Assembly (NCBI RefSeq): GCF_017377855.1
Contig: NZ_JAFREP010000015.1
Location: 1 to 64,000 of the forward strand
Direction of reading: 5' to 3'
From: Acanthopleuribacter pedis
GTDB lineage: Bacteria > Acidobacteriota > Holophagae > Acanthopleuribacterales > Acanthopleuribacteraceae
DNA length: 64,000 nucleotides
Part shown: in pieces, positions 42,279 to 51,530 of the stretch
Numbering within the stretch: position 1 is the first letter of the stretch
Layout of the letters: the number at the start of each line of letters is the position of its first letter
Made by a program: the position numbers and the translations under genes
Notes under the pieces: model-generated
What the model was told of the DNA's origin: nothing
The model's input: only the letters and a program-made list of their open reading frames with translations
Databases searched by the model: none

Positions 42279-43082
42279 CTAGCCGCCCATACCGGCGCCG
42301 GCGGCGCCAATCATGGCGGAGAACATGATCACCATGCCAATGCCTAAGCAGCAGCAAATCAAAATCGGGGCAAGGGCAACGAATATGGATTTGAACAGAT
42401 GCATGGAAGATTCCTCTTCACCGTTCACATAAAAACCAATGGTCACCAAAGCGGTGTAGTGAATAAAGATCAAAAAACCAATGCCCGAGACGGGAATGCT
42501 CATGAGGGGGGAAAACGCAATCAAGAACTGGTAAGGAATGAAGGTCGGCGCAAAGGAGGTATAGGCGTAACCGATCACCCGCAAGTACACATCGAAGTCC
42601 CGCTTGGCGGCGCCCAGAATCAAGGCGGTGACGTAGTGAAGCAGCACAAAAATGAAGATCGCCAGAAACACAATGATGGGAACCATCAGCAGGGTCAAAA
42701 TCTGGCCCGCGCCCATGAGATCATCAACGGGAATGCTTAGCTGCCCCGACCCCGACATTTCTTCAAGCATCTGTTTGATGGGTTCCATCTGCGCTTGCTG
42801 CGCGCCGAACATCATGCTGAAGATTTGTTGAATGATGGAACCACCGGCGTAAATCACGGTAGCCCAAATCACGGCGGGCACGGGCGAACGCCCGTCGCGG
42901 ATACCGCGGAAGAAGTCGAAGGGATTGGTATAAACCTGAACGAGGGTTTGGCCGGCCGCCCCAATGAGCCCGGAACTGCGATGGGGATCTTCGAAGGGCG
43001 GCTCGGGCATGCTTGAAGCAGCCTCACGACGATTGGGTCGGGGTTCGTACATGTTGGACGATGGTGGCTCAAATGGTTCCAT
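42279..43082 (-). CDS. Yip1-family membrane protein
   Basis: A 267-residue protein with a Pro/Arg-rich cytoplasmic N-terminus (~50 residues) and a five-helix Yip1-type domain. NPFDFFRGIRDGRSPVPAVIW matches the entry to bacterial Yip1 domains (NPxxFFRxM..). Hydrophobic segments lie near residues 70-90, 125-150, 160-190, 205-225 and 235-260, with a Cys-rich ILICCCLGIGMVI near the end. AGGAG nine bases before the ATG at 43082 supports the start. Function unknown. Confidence 0.75.
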   Translation of the reverse strand: MEPFEPPSSNMYEPRPNRREAASSMPEPPFEDPHRSSGLIGAAGQTLVQVYTNPFDFFRGIRDGRSPVPAVIWATVIYAGGSIIQQIFSMMFGAQQAQMEPIKQMLEEMSGSGQLSIPVDDLMGAGQILTLLMVPIIVFLAIFIFVLLHYVTALILGAAKRDFDVYLRVIGYAYTSFAPTFIPYQFLIAFSPLMSIPVSGIGFLIFIHYTALVTIGFYVNGEEESSMHLFKSIFVALAPILICCCLGIGMVIMFSAMIGAAGAGMGG

Positions 43083-43441
43083 ATAAAGGAAGCTCCTTCA
43101 CACAATTTGAAAGGCCGACACGGCCCTAAGAACGGAATTCCTTAGGATGAACGGGTCCGCCGGGATGGTAAACGCGGGGGGATCGCTAACGAGGGGATCG
43201 CTAAAAAGATAGCACGATGCAGGGTTAGGGGCGTCAAGGAAAACGGCGGAGGGCCGGCGACGCGAATCCGGTGGGTGGGGGGATTGCAGGTCACCCCCTA
43301 TCAACGCGTGGAAGCGGGGAAAAACCGGCGAAAAAGCTGAAAAAAAAGGTCGGTTTCAGGGCCGCCCAGTCTCAAAAAACCCAAAAGCCAACAACAAACT
43401 CACCAATTTCAAACATTTACATCATTATTTTACTTTTTCTC
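43083..43441. other. Intergenic region, no gene recognised
   Basis: About 360 bp between the divergent Yip1-family gene and tRNA-Ser. It has a short direct repeat (GGGGATCGCTAA near 43170 and 43195). I see no coding frame or further RNA gene. Confidence 0.4.
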
Positions 43442-43471
43442 TTGGCATCTTCAAAAACCCCATGATATCTT
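43442..43471 (+). promoter_or_regulatory. Putative promoter of tRNA-Ser/SRP RNA/dnaX cluster
   Basis: TTGGCA (43442-43447), an 18-bp spacer and TATCTT (43466-43471). The predicted start is about ten bases before the tRNA-Ser 5' end. Confidence 0.45.
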
Positions 43472-43486
43472 GGGCGGGTTTGACAC

Positions 43487-43577
<91 letters not shown>

Positions 43578-43613
43578 CTATCAAGTGTCAAAAAGCAGTT
43601 GTTAAAAAAATAA

Positions 43614-43720
43614 GGTTGAAGAATCGGGCATCGGTGGCGGGTGTTTACGAACCGTGTCAGGCCTTGACGGGAGCAGCACTAAGTATGACTTCCCGGGCAC
43701 CGGTGTCTGATTGTTCAACC
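43614..43720 (+). ncRNA. ffs: Signal recognition particle RNA (4.5S, small bacterial type)
   Basis: A 107-nt RNA forming one long hairpin. The ends GGTTGAA/TTCAACC pair, and the pairing continues through AATC/GATT and CGGTG/CACCG. The apical part GTCAGGCCTTGACGGGAGCAGC corresponds to the conserved Ffh-binding domain and tetraloop region (bacterial consensus CAGGnCcGGAAGGnAGCAG; the loop here is a variant). Location between tRNA-Ser and dnaX matches Bacillus, where the SRP RNA gene lies just before dnaX-ebfC-recR. Confidence 0.88.
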
Positions 43721-43745
43721 TTATTTTCGTGATAGGACCAAGTTT

Positions 43746-45439
43746 ATGGCGTCTCAAGTTACCGCCCTTAAGTGGCGCCCGCAGACATTCGATGACTTGG
43801 TCGGCCAAGAGGTCGTTAGTCAGACTCTTAAGAACGCGATAAAGTCCGACCGCGTCCATCACGCTTATTTGTTTGCCGGCCTGCGGGGTTCCGGCAAAAC
43901 GTCTTCGGCACGTATTTTCGCCAAGGCACTTAACTGCGAACAAGGCCCAACCGACACGCCTTGCTTAAAATGTCCGTCTTGTGAAGAGATCAAGTTGGGC
44001 AATGCTTTAGATGTGGTTGAAATTGACGCCGCATCCAACAACTCGGTCGACAACATTCGCGAGTTACGCGAACTGGTGCGTTACAACGCGGCCCGCGACC
44101 GCTACAAAATCTACATTATTGATGAAGTACACATGCTCACGACCAGTGCCTTCAACGCTTTGTTGAAAACACTGGAAGAGCCCCCGCCCAACGTCGTTTT
44201 CATCATGGCCACCACCGAGCTGCACAAAATCCCCGCGACCATCCTGTCGCGATGCCAACAGTTCGATTTTCGCCAAATCCCTTTGTTTAAAATCGAGGCC
44301 CGCCTGCGCGTCATCGCCGACAGCAGCAAGCTGGACATCGACGACGAATCGCTGACCTTGGTCGCCCAAGCCTCCGGCGGCTCGATGCGCGACGCGCTTT
44401 CCATTTTCGACCAAGTCATCGCGGCATCCGGCGAAAAAATCACGGGTCTCGACGTGCGTTCGATTTTGGGCGTGGTTGAAGACGCGATCCTCATCGACTT
44501 ATTAACCGGTGTGGTCAAACAATCCGCCGATCAGGTCTTTGGGCGTATTAATGAACTGGTCCACTACGGACACGACCTCAAACAGGTCTACGAAACCTTC
44601 ACGGGTTTCATCCGCGACTCCATCGTCCTCAAAAGCTGTGCCGATACCAGTGAATTACTCGAGCGTCGTTACGGCCACGGCGACAGCCACCAGGAAACCC
44701 TGGGTGACATGGGAACCCCCGATTTGATTCGCATGCTTGATGTGTTGGTGAAACACGAGCCGGTTTTCCGTCAAGCCGCCAGCCCGCGTTACGCTTTTGA
44801 GTTGGTATTTCTGAAGTTGTTGGAACAGCGCAAGCTGGTACCCATTGAACGCATGTTGGACGATCTTAAAACCTTCGTCGAGAACGAAAAAAAAAACGGA
44901 TAGCCCGTAGAAACGCCGCGGCAAAATCGCCCCAGACAACCAAAGGCAACGTTACCCGCGGCGCCGCCGCAAATGACGCCTCCGGCAAAAACAATTTTGC
45001 GCCGCCGCCACCGCTTGCCCCGGTCAAGCCACTCAAAAAGGTCGACAGCAGCGAACTCGCAAAAGGTCAGGAGCAATTAAAACAGTTGCTCGATTACATT
45101 CGTCGCGAACAACAACCCGCTGTCGCGGCCCTGATGGGCAACGCCTTTTTCATCAAACGCGACGGCGAGAACTTGACCTTTTATTTTGACCGTTCGCACG
45201 CCAACCTAATCCCGATGGTTCGCTCCGGCAAAAACCACAACATTCTCCAGGACGCCACCGATAAATTTTTTCGCGGTAAGTTCAACCTCAACTTTTCCAT
45301 CGGCAACGACCCCGGCATTAAGGCGGCCAAGGAACGGGATCAACAGGCACTGGCCACGGTAAAAGCGAATCCCGTCGTGCAACAATTGATCGAACAATAC
45401 CGCGGTACCATTATTAATTGTAAGATTCTGGACAAATAA
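43746..45439 (+). CDS. dnaX: DNA polymerase III gamma/tau subunit (tau requires frameshift at A10)
   Basis: The clamp-loader ATPase. Frame 0 (43746-44903) encodes a 385-residue gamma-like form with Walker A GLRGSGKTSSARIFAKALNC, a Cys4 zinc motif (CEQGPTDTPCLKCPSC), Walker B YIIDEVHMLT and sensor-1 FIMATTELHKIPATILSRCQQF. It ends NEKKNG at TAG 44903 right after ten A (44887-44896). A -1 shift there enters an open frame running to 45439, giving a tau of about 564 residues with a Pro/Ala linker and a C-terminal domain (IRREQQPAVAALMGNAFF). Similar A-runs make tau and gamma in Thermus and E. coli. ebfC and recR follow. Confidence 0.9.
44887..44896 (+). other. A10 slippery run in dnaX
   Basis: Ten consecutive A reading GAA AAA AAA AAC in frame 0, followed by GGA TAG. 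Slippage by -1 (or its equivalent by transcriptional slippage) avoids the TAG and reads through to 45439. The downstream frame has no stop between the run and that end. Confidence 0.8.
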
Positions 45440-45528
45440 CCGGTTTCGTCGAGGCCCGTTTTAAGACGGAACCACGCCGGAAAACTACCGATCCCCGTGA
45501 TCGACTGCTACAGAAAGGGAGCGAATCC

Positions 45529-45849
45529 ATGTTCGACATGAACCAAATTCAGCAGATGATGGGCCAGGCCCAGCAAGCACAACAGGAAATCAAGGACCGT
45601 TTGGCCAAAATGGCAATCCACGGCCACGCGGCCGGCGAAATGGTCAAAGTCACCATCAACGGCAACAAAGAAGTCACCAAGATCGAATTCGCACCCAACG
45701 CGCCCGACGACAAAGAATACCTGGCGGACCTGGTCCTGGTCGCCCTCAGCGACGCCTACGCGCAGGCCGATGAACGAATCAAAGGTCAGATGGGCAACAT
45801 GCTGGGCAATATCGACCTCTCGCAAATCGCCAACCTGTTCCGCAAGTAA
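45529..45849 (+). CDS. ebfC: YbaB/EbfC nucleoid-associated protein
   Basis: A 106-residue small DNA-binding protein. It has an N-terminal Gln/Met-rich helix (MNQIQQMMGQAQQAQQEIKDRLAKM), a central beta sheet (GEMVKVTINGNKEVTKIEF) and a C-terminal helix (LADLVLVALSDAYAQADERI). GGGAG precedes the ATG at 45529. It sits between dnaX and recR, its conserved place in most bacteria. Confidence 0.94.
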   Translation: MFDMNQIQQMMGQAQQAQQEIKDRLAKMAIHGHAAGEMVKVTINGNKEVTKIEFAPNAPDDKEYLADLVLVALSDAYAQADERIKGQMGNMLGNIDLSQIANLFRK

Positions 45850-45864
45850 CAGGCGGCATCACTC

Positions 45865-46476
45865 ATGACCCAAGGTAATGCACTGGAAGCCGTGGTGCGC
45901 CTGCTGGGCGAGATGCCCGGAATCGGCGGGAAAACGGCCCAACGACTGGCGTATTACGTGCTCGCCCGCGAGCATGACTACGCGTTTCAATTGGCGGCGG
46001 CACTGCGAGAACTGAAAGAGAGTTTGCAGTGGTGCCGCACCTGCTACAACATCAGCGCCACCGAACAATGCGACATCTGCGGTCGCCCGGATCGCGAAGA
46101 ACAGGTGGTTTGCGTGGTTGAAGACGCGGCCAACCTGGCCAACATCGAACGCAGCGGCGGCTTTCGCGGTTATTACCACGTGCTCCAAGGCGTCCTCTCC
46201 CCGGTCAACGGGATCGGTCCCGAGGATTTGCGCATCGGCGAACTGTTCAAACGCCTCGAGGATGAAACGGTGCAAGAAGTCATTCTCGCCACCAACCCCA
46301 CGGTCGAAGGCGAAGCCACGGCGATGTATCTGGCCGACATGCTCGCCAACCTGCCCAGTGCCGGCAAGGTGAAGGTCACGCGGATTGGGGTCGGTATTCC
46401 CATCGGCGCCTCGCTGGATTATTGCGACGAGGTCACCATGGCCAAAGCCTTCGAGAACCGGCGTAGTTTGATCTAG
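45865..46476 (+). CDS. recR: Recombination mediator RecR
   Basis: A 203-residue protein that works with RecF/RecO to load RecA at gaps. It has the helix-hairpin-helix start (LGEMPGIGGKTAQRLAYYVL), a Cys4 zinc finger (CRTCYNISATEQCDICGR) and the Toprim segment (VVCVVEDAANLANIERSGGF) followed by GATNPTVEGEAT-like EVILATNPTVEGEAT. The stop codon TAG (46474-46476) is also the first three bases of a family A palindromic repeat. It starts 15 bp after ebfC. Confidence 0.96.
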   Translation: MTQGNALEAVVRLLGEMPGIGGKTAQRLAYYVLAREHDYAFQLAAALRELKESLQWCRTCYNISATEQCDICGRPDREEQVVCVVEDAANLANIERSGGFRGYYHVLQGVLSPVNGIGPEDLRIGELFKRLEDETVQEVILATNPTVEGEATAMYLADMLANLPSAGKVKVTRIGVGIPIGASLDYCDEVTMAKAFENRRSLI

Positions 46477-46539
46477 CCCGCATTTCGCGCACAAGGAATT
46501 CTGCCGCGAAGCTGAAAGCCTTGTGAGAAATGCGGGCTA
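46474..46539. repeat. Palindromic interspersed repeat, family A (short copy)
   Basis: A 66-bp palindrome with the same outer arms as the copy at 27889-28083 (TAGCCCGCATTTC ... GAAATGCGGGCTA) but lacking the ~130-bp centre. It overlaps the recR stop codon, so it could act as a hairpin at the end of the dnaX-ebfC-recR transcript. Confidence 0.85.
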
Positions 46540-46723
46540 ACCGGCTTGACCGGAGGAATTTAATCAGAAAAACGGGTGTTTGCTCGTTTTCCTGCTATGC
46601 TTGGGCTTTCGCGCCGGCCAAGAACCCTGCTGCCTTCAAACAGCTTGAACGGCAAGGGCCGCTACCGAGGATACCCGGCGCACACACAACGTATCGTGAT
46701 CAATGATTTGGGATAGGAAACGT

Positions 46724-47764
46724 ATGTCAAGAGAAGCTGCACTCGACCTGGAAAAACTCGTGGTGTTTGATTTGGAAACAACCGGCTTGGAAGCCGATTG
46801 CAAAATAGTGCAAATCGCGATGATTCGCGGCGAAAAAATCTACCAGAGTTTGGTAAATCCCGGCATGCCGATCCCCCCCGAGTCCACCGAAATTCACCGT
46901 ATTACGGATGCCGACGTGGTGGACGCCCCCACGTTTGCCGACATCGTCGACGACGTGCTGGCCTTCATTCAAGACAGCGTTCTTTCCGGCTTTAACATCC
47001 GCAAATTCGATGTCCCCGTCTTGCGTCGCGAGGTGGCTGCAACCGACCGCCCCTTCCCGCCCCTGCCGATTCTCGACCTGTTCGAATTGAACCAAAAGAT
47101 GAATCCGCGCACCTTGGCCTGGTTTTTCCAGCACTACACGGGCGAACCGATGGACAGCGAGGAAGCCCATGACGCGGTTTACGATTGCGCCTGCACCCGC
47201 AAGGGCTTTTTGGGTATGTTCGAAAAGCATCCCGACCTGCCGACTTCTCTTGATGAACTGACCATGCTGGCGGAACCCGAACGCCTGCCCGTGGGCGGCA
47301 GTGGTTGGCTGGCTTGGACCGGCAACCAAAGTGAACCCACGTTAACCCGCGGCAAATACCGCGGCTGGGCGTTGTCGGAAGTAGCGCGCAAAGAAACCTC
47401 ATACCTCGATTGGTTGTGTTCTATCGACGCGGATTCGGCCACCAAAAATATCGTGCGCCTTTATAAGAACAACCGCGAAGGCTACCTGTCCTTGCTCAAG
47501 GAAGAACATCCCTTGCGCCTGGAGCCCAAGTACCTCGATTTACTCAATGCCATGGAACGCAAGAAGTCGGAACGCTATGATGAGTGCAAATTATTGGCAG
47601 AAAAAACCAAAGATGCGTCGTTGTTGTTTTTAGCGGCGGCCTGGGCGGTTCAAGAGAAACGGCCCGAGGCCAAAGAATTGGCTGAAATCTACTTGGCCGG
47701 CAAGGACGATAACGTCAAGGCGGATCGCCGCATTAATTTCCTCAAAAAACGCTTGGGCCTGTAA
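46724..47764 (+). CDS. DEDDh exonuclease-domain protein
   Basis: A 346-residue protein. The N-terminal 165 residues are a DnaQ-like 3'-5' exonuclease: Exo I VVFDLETTGLEADCKIVQIAM, Exo II SGFNIRKFDVPVLRRE and Exo III EEAHDAVYDC with the DEDDh His. The C-terminal half contains a stretch GKYRGWALSEVARKETSYLDWL, like a small module seen after exonuclease domains in some bacteria, then an alpha-helical region. AGGA five bases before the ATG at 46724 sets the start. Not DNA polymerase III epsilon by its architecture; substrate unknown. Confidence 0.85.
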   Translation: MSREAALDLEKLVVFDLETTGLEADCKIVQIAMIRGEKIYQSLVNPGMPIPPESTEIHRITDADVVDAPTFADIVDDVLAFIQDSVLSGFNIRKFDVPVLRREVAATDRPFPPLPILDLFELNQKMNPRTLAWFFQHYTGEPMDSEEAHDAVYDCACTRKGFLGMFEKHPDLPTSLDELTMLAEPERLPVGGSGWLAWTGNQSEPTLTRGKYRGWALSEVARKETSYLDWLCSIDADSATKNIVRLYKNNREGYLSLLKEEHPLRLEPKYLDLLNAMERKKSERYDECKLLAEKTKDASLLFLAAAWAVQEKRPEAKELAEIYLAGKDDNVKADRRINFLKKRLGL

Positions 47765-47820
47765 CGCCTTCATCACCGACCAAACGAGGGCGCCGGGCAA
47801 AAGCACACAAAGGAGCCCTC

Positions 47821-49125
47821 GTGTCGCTTTTTCTCTGGTTTTCTTTACTCTTTTCCGACGTCGATGTGGCAGAACACATGGCCGCGCGCCAGGCTGTTCG
47901 CGAAGCCTTTAAAGCCGGCGATCAAGCCGCGCTGCTCGAACAGGCGCGTCGCTGCCACCAGGCATTCCCGCAAAATTTCCTCGGTCGTTACTACCTTACC
48001 GTCGCGCTGAGCCTCAACGGTCACACGGTGGAAACCCTGGCCCAGCTTAACGCCATTGCCGACATGGGTTACGACCTCGACGTCGGCAAGGACCCCTCGT
48101 TTAAGCAGTTGACGGAGCAGCCGGCTTACGCGGCGGTGGCCCAGAAGTTCGCCGCCAACCGTCAGTTGATCGACCACAGCACCGCGGCCTTTACGATCGA
48201 TCAACCAGATCTTTTTCCAGAAGGTTTGGTCTTCGACCCCGGCGGCAAACGCTATTTCATCAGCAGCATTCACCAGCGCAAAATTATCAGCCGCGATGCA
48301 CGGGGAACGGTCACCGATTGGCTGGCGTTCGACCCGGCCAAACCCGGCCTTTTGCCCTTTAGCATCTTGGGCTTAACCTTAAGCCGCGACGGAAAAAGTC
48401 TGTGGGTCACCAGTGCTTGCATGGACCAAACCAAGGCGGGTTGCGGCGACATGAACGGTCGCTCGGCGCTCATGAAGCTGCGCCTCAAAGACGGAAAGTC
48501 CCTGGGTGTTCACTTTTTCGGTGACGCCGAAAACCCCTCCGTGATCGGGGAGGTCATCAGCGACAAACGCGGGGTACTCTACCTCAGCGACAGCACGGCC
48601 GGGGTGATTTACCGCAAGCCACAGGTCAAAGACAAGGGTGAAACCTGGCAGGACCAGCCGGAACCTTGGCTGCGCTCCCCATTGCTCCGTTCACCGCAAG
48701 GCCTTGCACTGTCGGCCGACGAATCCCTTCTTTATGTGGCTGATTACAGCTTCGGCCTGCTGGTGGTTGATATCGCAACCAAAACGATCCAACCTCTCAG
48801 CGCACCGGCCAACCTGTTAACCTCGGGCGGCGATGGTTTGGTTCGCTACAAAAACCATCTCATCCTGATTCAAAACGGTGTCAAACCCCATCGGGTAGCG
48901 GCATTTCAATTGGCAAAAAACGGGCGCGCTTTGACCGGCCAAAAGGTGCTGGCGGCCAATCATCCCGCCTTTGACGAACCCACCCTGGGCACCTTGGTCG
49001 GCGATACCTTCACCTTCCTCGCAAATAGCCAGTGGGGCCACTACGACAAGCAATTTCAACCGGTTACGGACAACCTCAAACCCATTGAGTACCGCGCGAT
49101 TGATTTGAAAAAGGCCCTCCCTTAA
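47821..49125 (+). CDS. Exported SMP-30/gluconolactonase-like beta-propeller protein
   Basis: A 434-residue protein that starts at GTG 47821 (AGGAG five bases upstream). A hydrophobic N-terminus (LFLWFSLLF) may be a signal peptide. Residues ~18-110 form TPR-like helices (QAALLEQARRCHQAFPQNFLG); residues ~120-430 form a beta-propeller with repeated DG/DxxG turns (FPEGLVFDPGGKRYFISSIHQ, SPQGLALSADESLLYVADYS). The second of these is typical of SMP-30/strictosidine synthase folds. A reductase gene follows 19 bp later on the same strand. Substrate unknown. Confidence 0.75.
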   Translation: MSLFLWFSLLFSDVDVAEHMAARQAVREAFKAGDQAALLEQARRCHQAFPQNFLGRYYLTVALSLNGHTVETLAQLNAIADMGYDLDVGKDPSFKQLTEQPAYAAVAQKFAANRQLIDHSTAAFTIDQPDLFPEGLVFDPGGKRYFISSIHQRKIISRDARGTVTDWLAFDPAKPGLLPFSILGLTLSRDGKSLWVTSACMDQTKAGCGDMNGRSALMKLRLKDGKSLGVHFFGDAENPSVIGEVISDKRGVLYLSDSTAGVIYRKPQVKDKGETWQDQPEPWLRSPLLRSPQGLALSADESLLYVADYSFGLLVVDIATKTIQPLSAPANLLTSGGDGLVRYKNHLILIQNGVKPHRVAAFQLAKNGRALTGQKVLAANHPAFDEPTLGTLVGDTFTFLANSQWGHYDKQFQPVTDNLKPIEYRAIDLKKALP

Positions 49126-49144
49126 CGTGCTGAAGGAACCGCCC

Positions 49145-49894
49145 ATGCCGTTTCCACCCGCGGGCTTCCAAGAAGCCGTTATCACCGAAAAACACACCGT
49201 GAACGCGGCGGTCGTCACGGTGTGGCTGAGCCTCGACACCGCCGTCCCCTTCGCCCCCGGGCAATGGGTCGATCTGGTGGTGCAGGGTATTGATCGCGCC
49301 GGTGGTTACTCCATGACCTCCACCCCGGGTGAGATGCAGACGCGTCGCGGCCTCGGCTTGGCGGTGCGGCAAGGGCGTCACCCGGTCACCCAAGCGATTC
49401 ACCGGCAACTCGCCGTGGGCGACCGGGTTGCGATTCGGGTGGGCGGCGATTGTGTGTGGCGGCCGCAACAAACCCGCCCCCTGTTCCTGATCGCCGGTGG
49501 GATTGGCATCAACCCAATGTGGTCCATTTTCCAGACCGCCGCCGTCAGCGACCCCACGCGGCCGATCACCCTCGCCTATTGCAGCAAAGATCCCGACACA
49601 ACCCTTTTTGCCGAGCCCATCCGCGCCTTGGCTCGGCAAAACCCGCACCACAAGGTTTCTTTTTTCTTCACGGCCCCCGTGCCGGAAGCGGTGCAAGCTC
49701 GCCGGCGTGAATTGGATGAACAGGGTATCCGCCATGAGTTCGGCCGTCCTTCAGCAGAGACCTGGGTCGCGCTCGTGGATGAACCGGGCGCGGTCGACAC
49801 CTACATGTGCGGGCCGCCAGCCATGATCGACGCGCTGAGCACCACCCTGCCGGACCGTGGTTTCGCAAATCTGTACTTTGAAAAGTGGTGGTAG
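49145..49894 (+). CDS. Flavin/NAD(P)H oxidoreductase (ferredoxin reductase-like)
   Basis: A 249-residue protein of the ferredoxin-NADP reductase fold. The N-terminal FAD-binding barrel has PFAPGQWVDLVV and the flavin motif GGYSMTSTPG (normally RxYS, so the Arg is replaced here by Gly). The C-terminal NAD domain has LFLIAGGIGINPMWSIF and the terminal TYMCGPPAMIDAL. There is no 2Fe-2S domain. It resembles OXNAD1-type stand-alone reductases. AAGGA before the ATG at 49145 is favoured over an upstream start. It may form an operon with the propeller gene. Confidence 0.85.
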   Translation: MPFPPAGFQEAVITEKHTVNAAVVTVWLSLDTAVPFAPGQWVDLVVQGIDRAGGYSMTSTPGEMQTRRGLGLAVRQGRHPVTQAIHRQLAVGDRVAIRVGGDCVWRPQQTRPLFLIAGGIGINPMWSIFQTAAVSDPTRPITLAYCSKDPDTTLFAEPIRALARQNPHHKVSFFFTAPVPEAVQARRRELDEQGIRHEFGRPSAETWVALVDEPGAVDTYMCGPPAMIDALSTTLPDRGFANLYFEKWW

Positions 49895-49900
49895 CTGTGC

Positions 49901-50101
49901 TCAGAAAGAGCCGGTCGAGGTGACGGGGGCCGGATTGCGCTTGGGACGCGCAACGAGTTCGCCGCGACAATTGGGGCAAACGAATTTAAAACGTTTGCTA
50001 CAGTCGGGACAAAAGGTGCATTCATAACTACAAATAAAGCAGGGGCTTTTAAGCACCAGTGTCGAATTGCAACTTTCGCAGGCATTTTTCATTTGAAGCA
50101 T
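49901..50101 (-). CDS. DUF1272 zinc-ribbon protein
   Basis: A 66-residue cysteine-rich protein. The pattern CESCN ... CFICSYECTFCPDCSKR ... CPNCRGEL matches DUF1272, a small family of unknown function with eight conserved Cys, probably binding two zinc ions. GGGA four bases before the ATG at 50101 supports this start. It converges with the reductase gene (6 bp between stops), and a palindromic repeat lies directly upstream. Confidence 0.85.
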   Translation of the reverse strand: MLQMKNACESCNSTLVLKSPCFICSYECTFCPDCSKRFKFVCPNCRGELVARPKRNPAPVTSTGSF

Positions 50102-50140
50102 TGCTTCCCTCAAAGATCAAAAGTCGTAACGGCCTTCCCA

Positions 50141-50357
50141 ACCCGCATGGCTTACAAGGAATCTGCCGCGAATCCTTGTACCTAAGAAGCGCGACTCGCG
50201 GTGATTTTAGCTAAACCTCTAGGCTGCAACGGTCTGTGAAAATGCTCACCGCACCCAGTGGGTGCGCTTCCGCTTTTCCCAAACCATTTCGCTCCAGATC
50301 TTTAGCCAAAATCCCTCACTTTTATCGCGCTTCTTAGGTTGTAAGCCATGCAGGCTA
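50141..50357. repeat. Nested palindromic repeat (family B core inside family A-like arms)
   Basis: The 158-bp core (50181-50338) starts CCTAAGAAGCGCG and ends CGCGCTTCTTAGG, with an inner pair TTTTAGCTAAA/TTTAGCCAAAA. Outside it lie arms CCCGCATGGCTTAC and GTAAGCCATGCAGG; the left arm continues with ACAAGGA...TCCTTGT like family A. A second core copy is at 51817-51972. The 387-bp gap before the receiver-PAS gene is mostly this element. Confidence 0.8.
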
Positions 50358-50488
50358 ACAGGTCATCTTGGTGCAAAACGGCGGTGCGGTGCAAGGACTT
50401 CATTCACCGAAGCGGCCGGAGGAAGCATGGTTCACCTTCGAGGCGCGCTCTTAAATCTAAAAAGGCGCGAGAAACCACGCCTATCGGT

Positions 50489-51484
50489 TTAATCATCGTC
50501 GGAGATGAGCGTCTCCATTTTGCTGGTCAACAAATCAAAGTGTTCGCCTAAAGCTTCCACGGCTTTGTGTAAGTCGGGGTCGAGGTGGGCGTGCGGGGTA
50601 ATTTCATGCACCAGGCCGCGGATCACCCGGAGTTCGTTGGCAATGACCTTGCGCTCTCGTTCCCATTCCTTACGCGGCAGAATCCAGCTCATGGCACCGA
50701 CCATGTGGGTGGCCCGACCTTCCTTGCGATCAAAAACGGCGATACCGAAATCGTGAACCCAATGGTAATTCCCGCCTTTGAGCCGAACGCGATAGTCGGC
50801 TTCATAGTGGGGGCTCTGTTGCTGCTGATGCGCACGGAGTGCTCGGGAAACCCGCTCAAAATCGGCGGGATGAATCCGAGAAAACCAGGTGTCCAAATGG
50901 TCGGGCAGCTCATCCGCCTGGAAACCGAGAATCCCCTTCCAGCGCGGCGAAAAGAAAATTTTGCCGTCGGCTAGGTTCCATTTCCAGAGGCCGTCGTTGG
51001 GTTCACGAAACTCAGGCTCGCGTTCGGTCGGTGCTTTTTGGGCATAACGCCGCAGGCTGGACAGCTCCAAATGTTGTTTGATTTTGATGAGCAGAACGGC
51101 GGGGTCTTTGTGTTTGGTGATGCAGTCATTCGCACCCGCTGTAAAAAATTCGACGATTTTGTCGCGGTCGTCCACGGAGGTAAGCATCAATACGGGCAGA
51201 TCCTGCTCGCTCCAGGTTTGGCGAATCGCTTCGAGCAGGGCGGGACCGTCCATCTCGGGCATAAACACGTCGGCGAGGACCATGTCCACGCCTTGTTCTT
51301 CCAGTGCATCGAGTGCCTCGCGCCCGTTGCCGACGGCACGCACCCGGTAACCCGCTTTTTCGAGATGGAGGCCCATCATTTTTCGGGTAAAAACTTCATC
51401 TTCAACCACCAACAGGGTCGCTTTTCCGCCCAAGGTAACCTCCCCGGCTCGCCGTTCCACGGTTTCTCTCGAGTTCTTTAGCAT
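50489..51484 (-). CDS. Receiver-PAS domain protein
   Basis: A 331-residue cytoplasmic signalling protein with no output enzyme domain. The receiver (~residues 20-140) has LLVVEDEVFTRKM, the phospho-Asp in DMVLADVFMPEMDG, the switch Thr in VLMLTSVDD and Lys in DCITKHK. The PAS domain (~170-280) has DGLWKWNLADGKIFFSPRWKGILGF and the PAC-like YEADYRVRLKGGNYHWVHDFG. The C-terminus is helical. The ATG at 51484 was chosen because longer readings overlap the CPXCG gene; no strong ribosome binding site is seen. The gene is bracketed by two family B repeats. Confidence 0.8.
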   Translation of the reverse strand: MLKNSRETVERRAGEVTLGGKATLLVVEDEVFTRKMMGLHLEKAGYRVRAVGNGREALDALEEQGVDMVLADVFMPEMDGPALLEAIRQTWSEQDLPVLMLTSVDDRDKIVEFFTAGANDCITKHKDPAVLLIKIKQHLELSSLRRYAQKAPTEREPEFREPNDGLWKWNLADGKIFFSPRWKGILGFQADELPDHLDTWFSRIHPADFERVSRALRAHQQQQSPHYEADYRVRLKGGNYHWVHDFGIAVFDRKEGRATHMVGAMSWILPRKEWERERKVIANELRVIRGLVHEITPHAHLDPDLHKAVEALGEHFDLLTSKMETLISDDD

Positions 51485-51530
51485 AGAAGCTTGCCACACA
51501 TTCACCAAGCGGGAAATGACAAGGCCGTGT

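Noticed and set aside
44887..44903. dnaX as a broken gene caused by sequencing error
   Set aside because: An A-run shortly before a stop, with the -1 frame open through a normal tau C-terminus, is the known programmed arrangement. Error remains possible and is noted in the finding.
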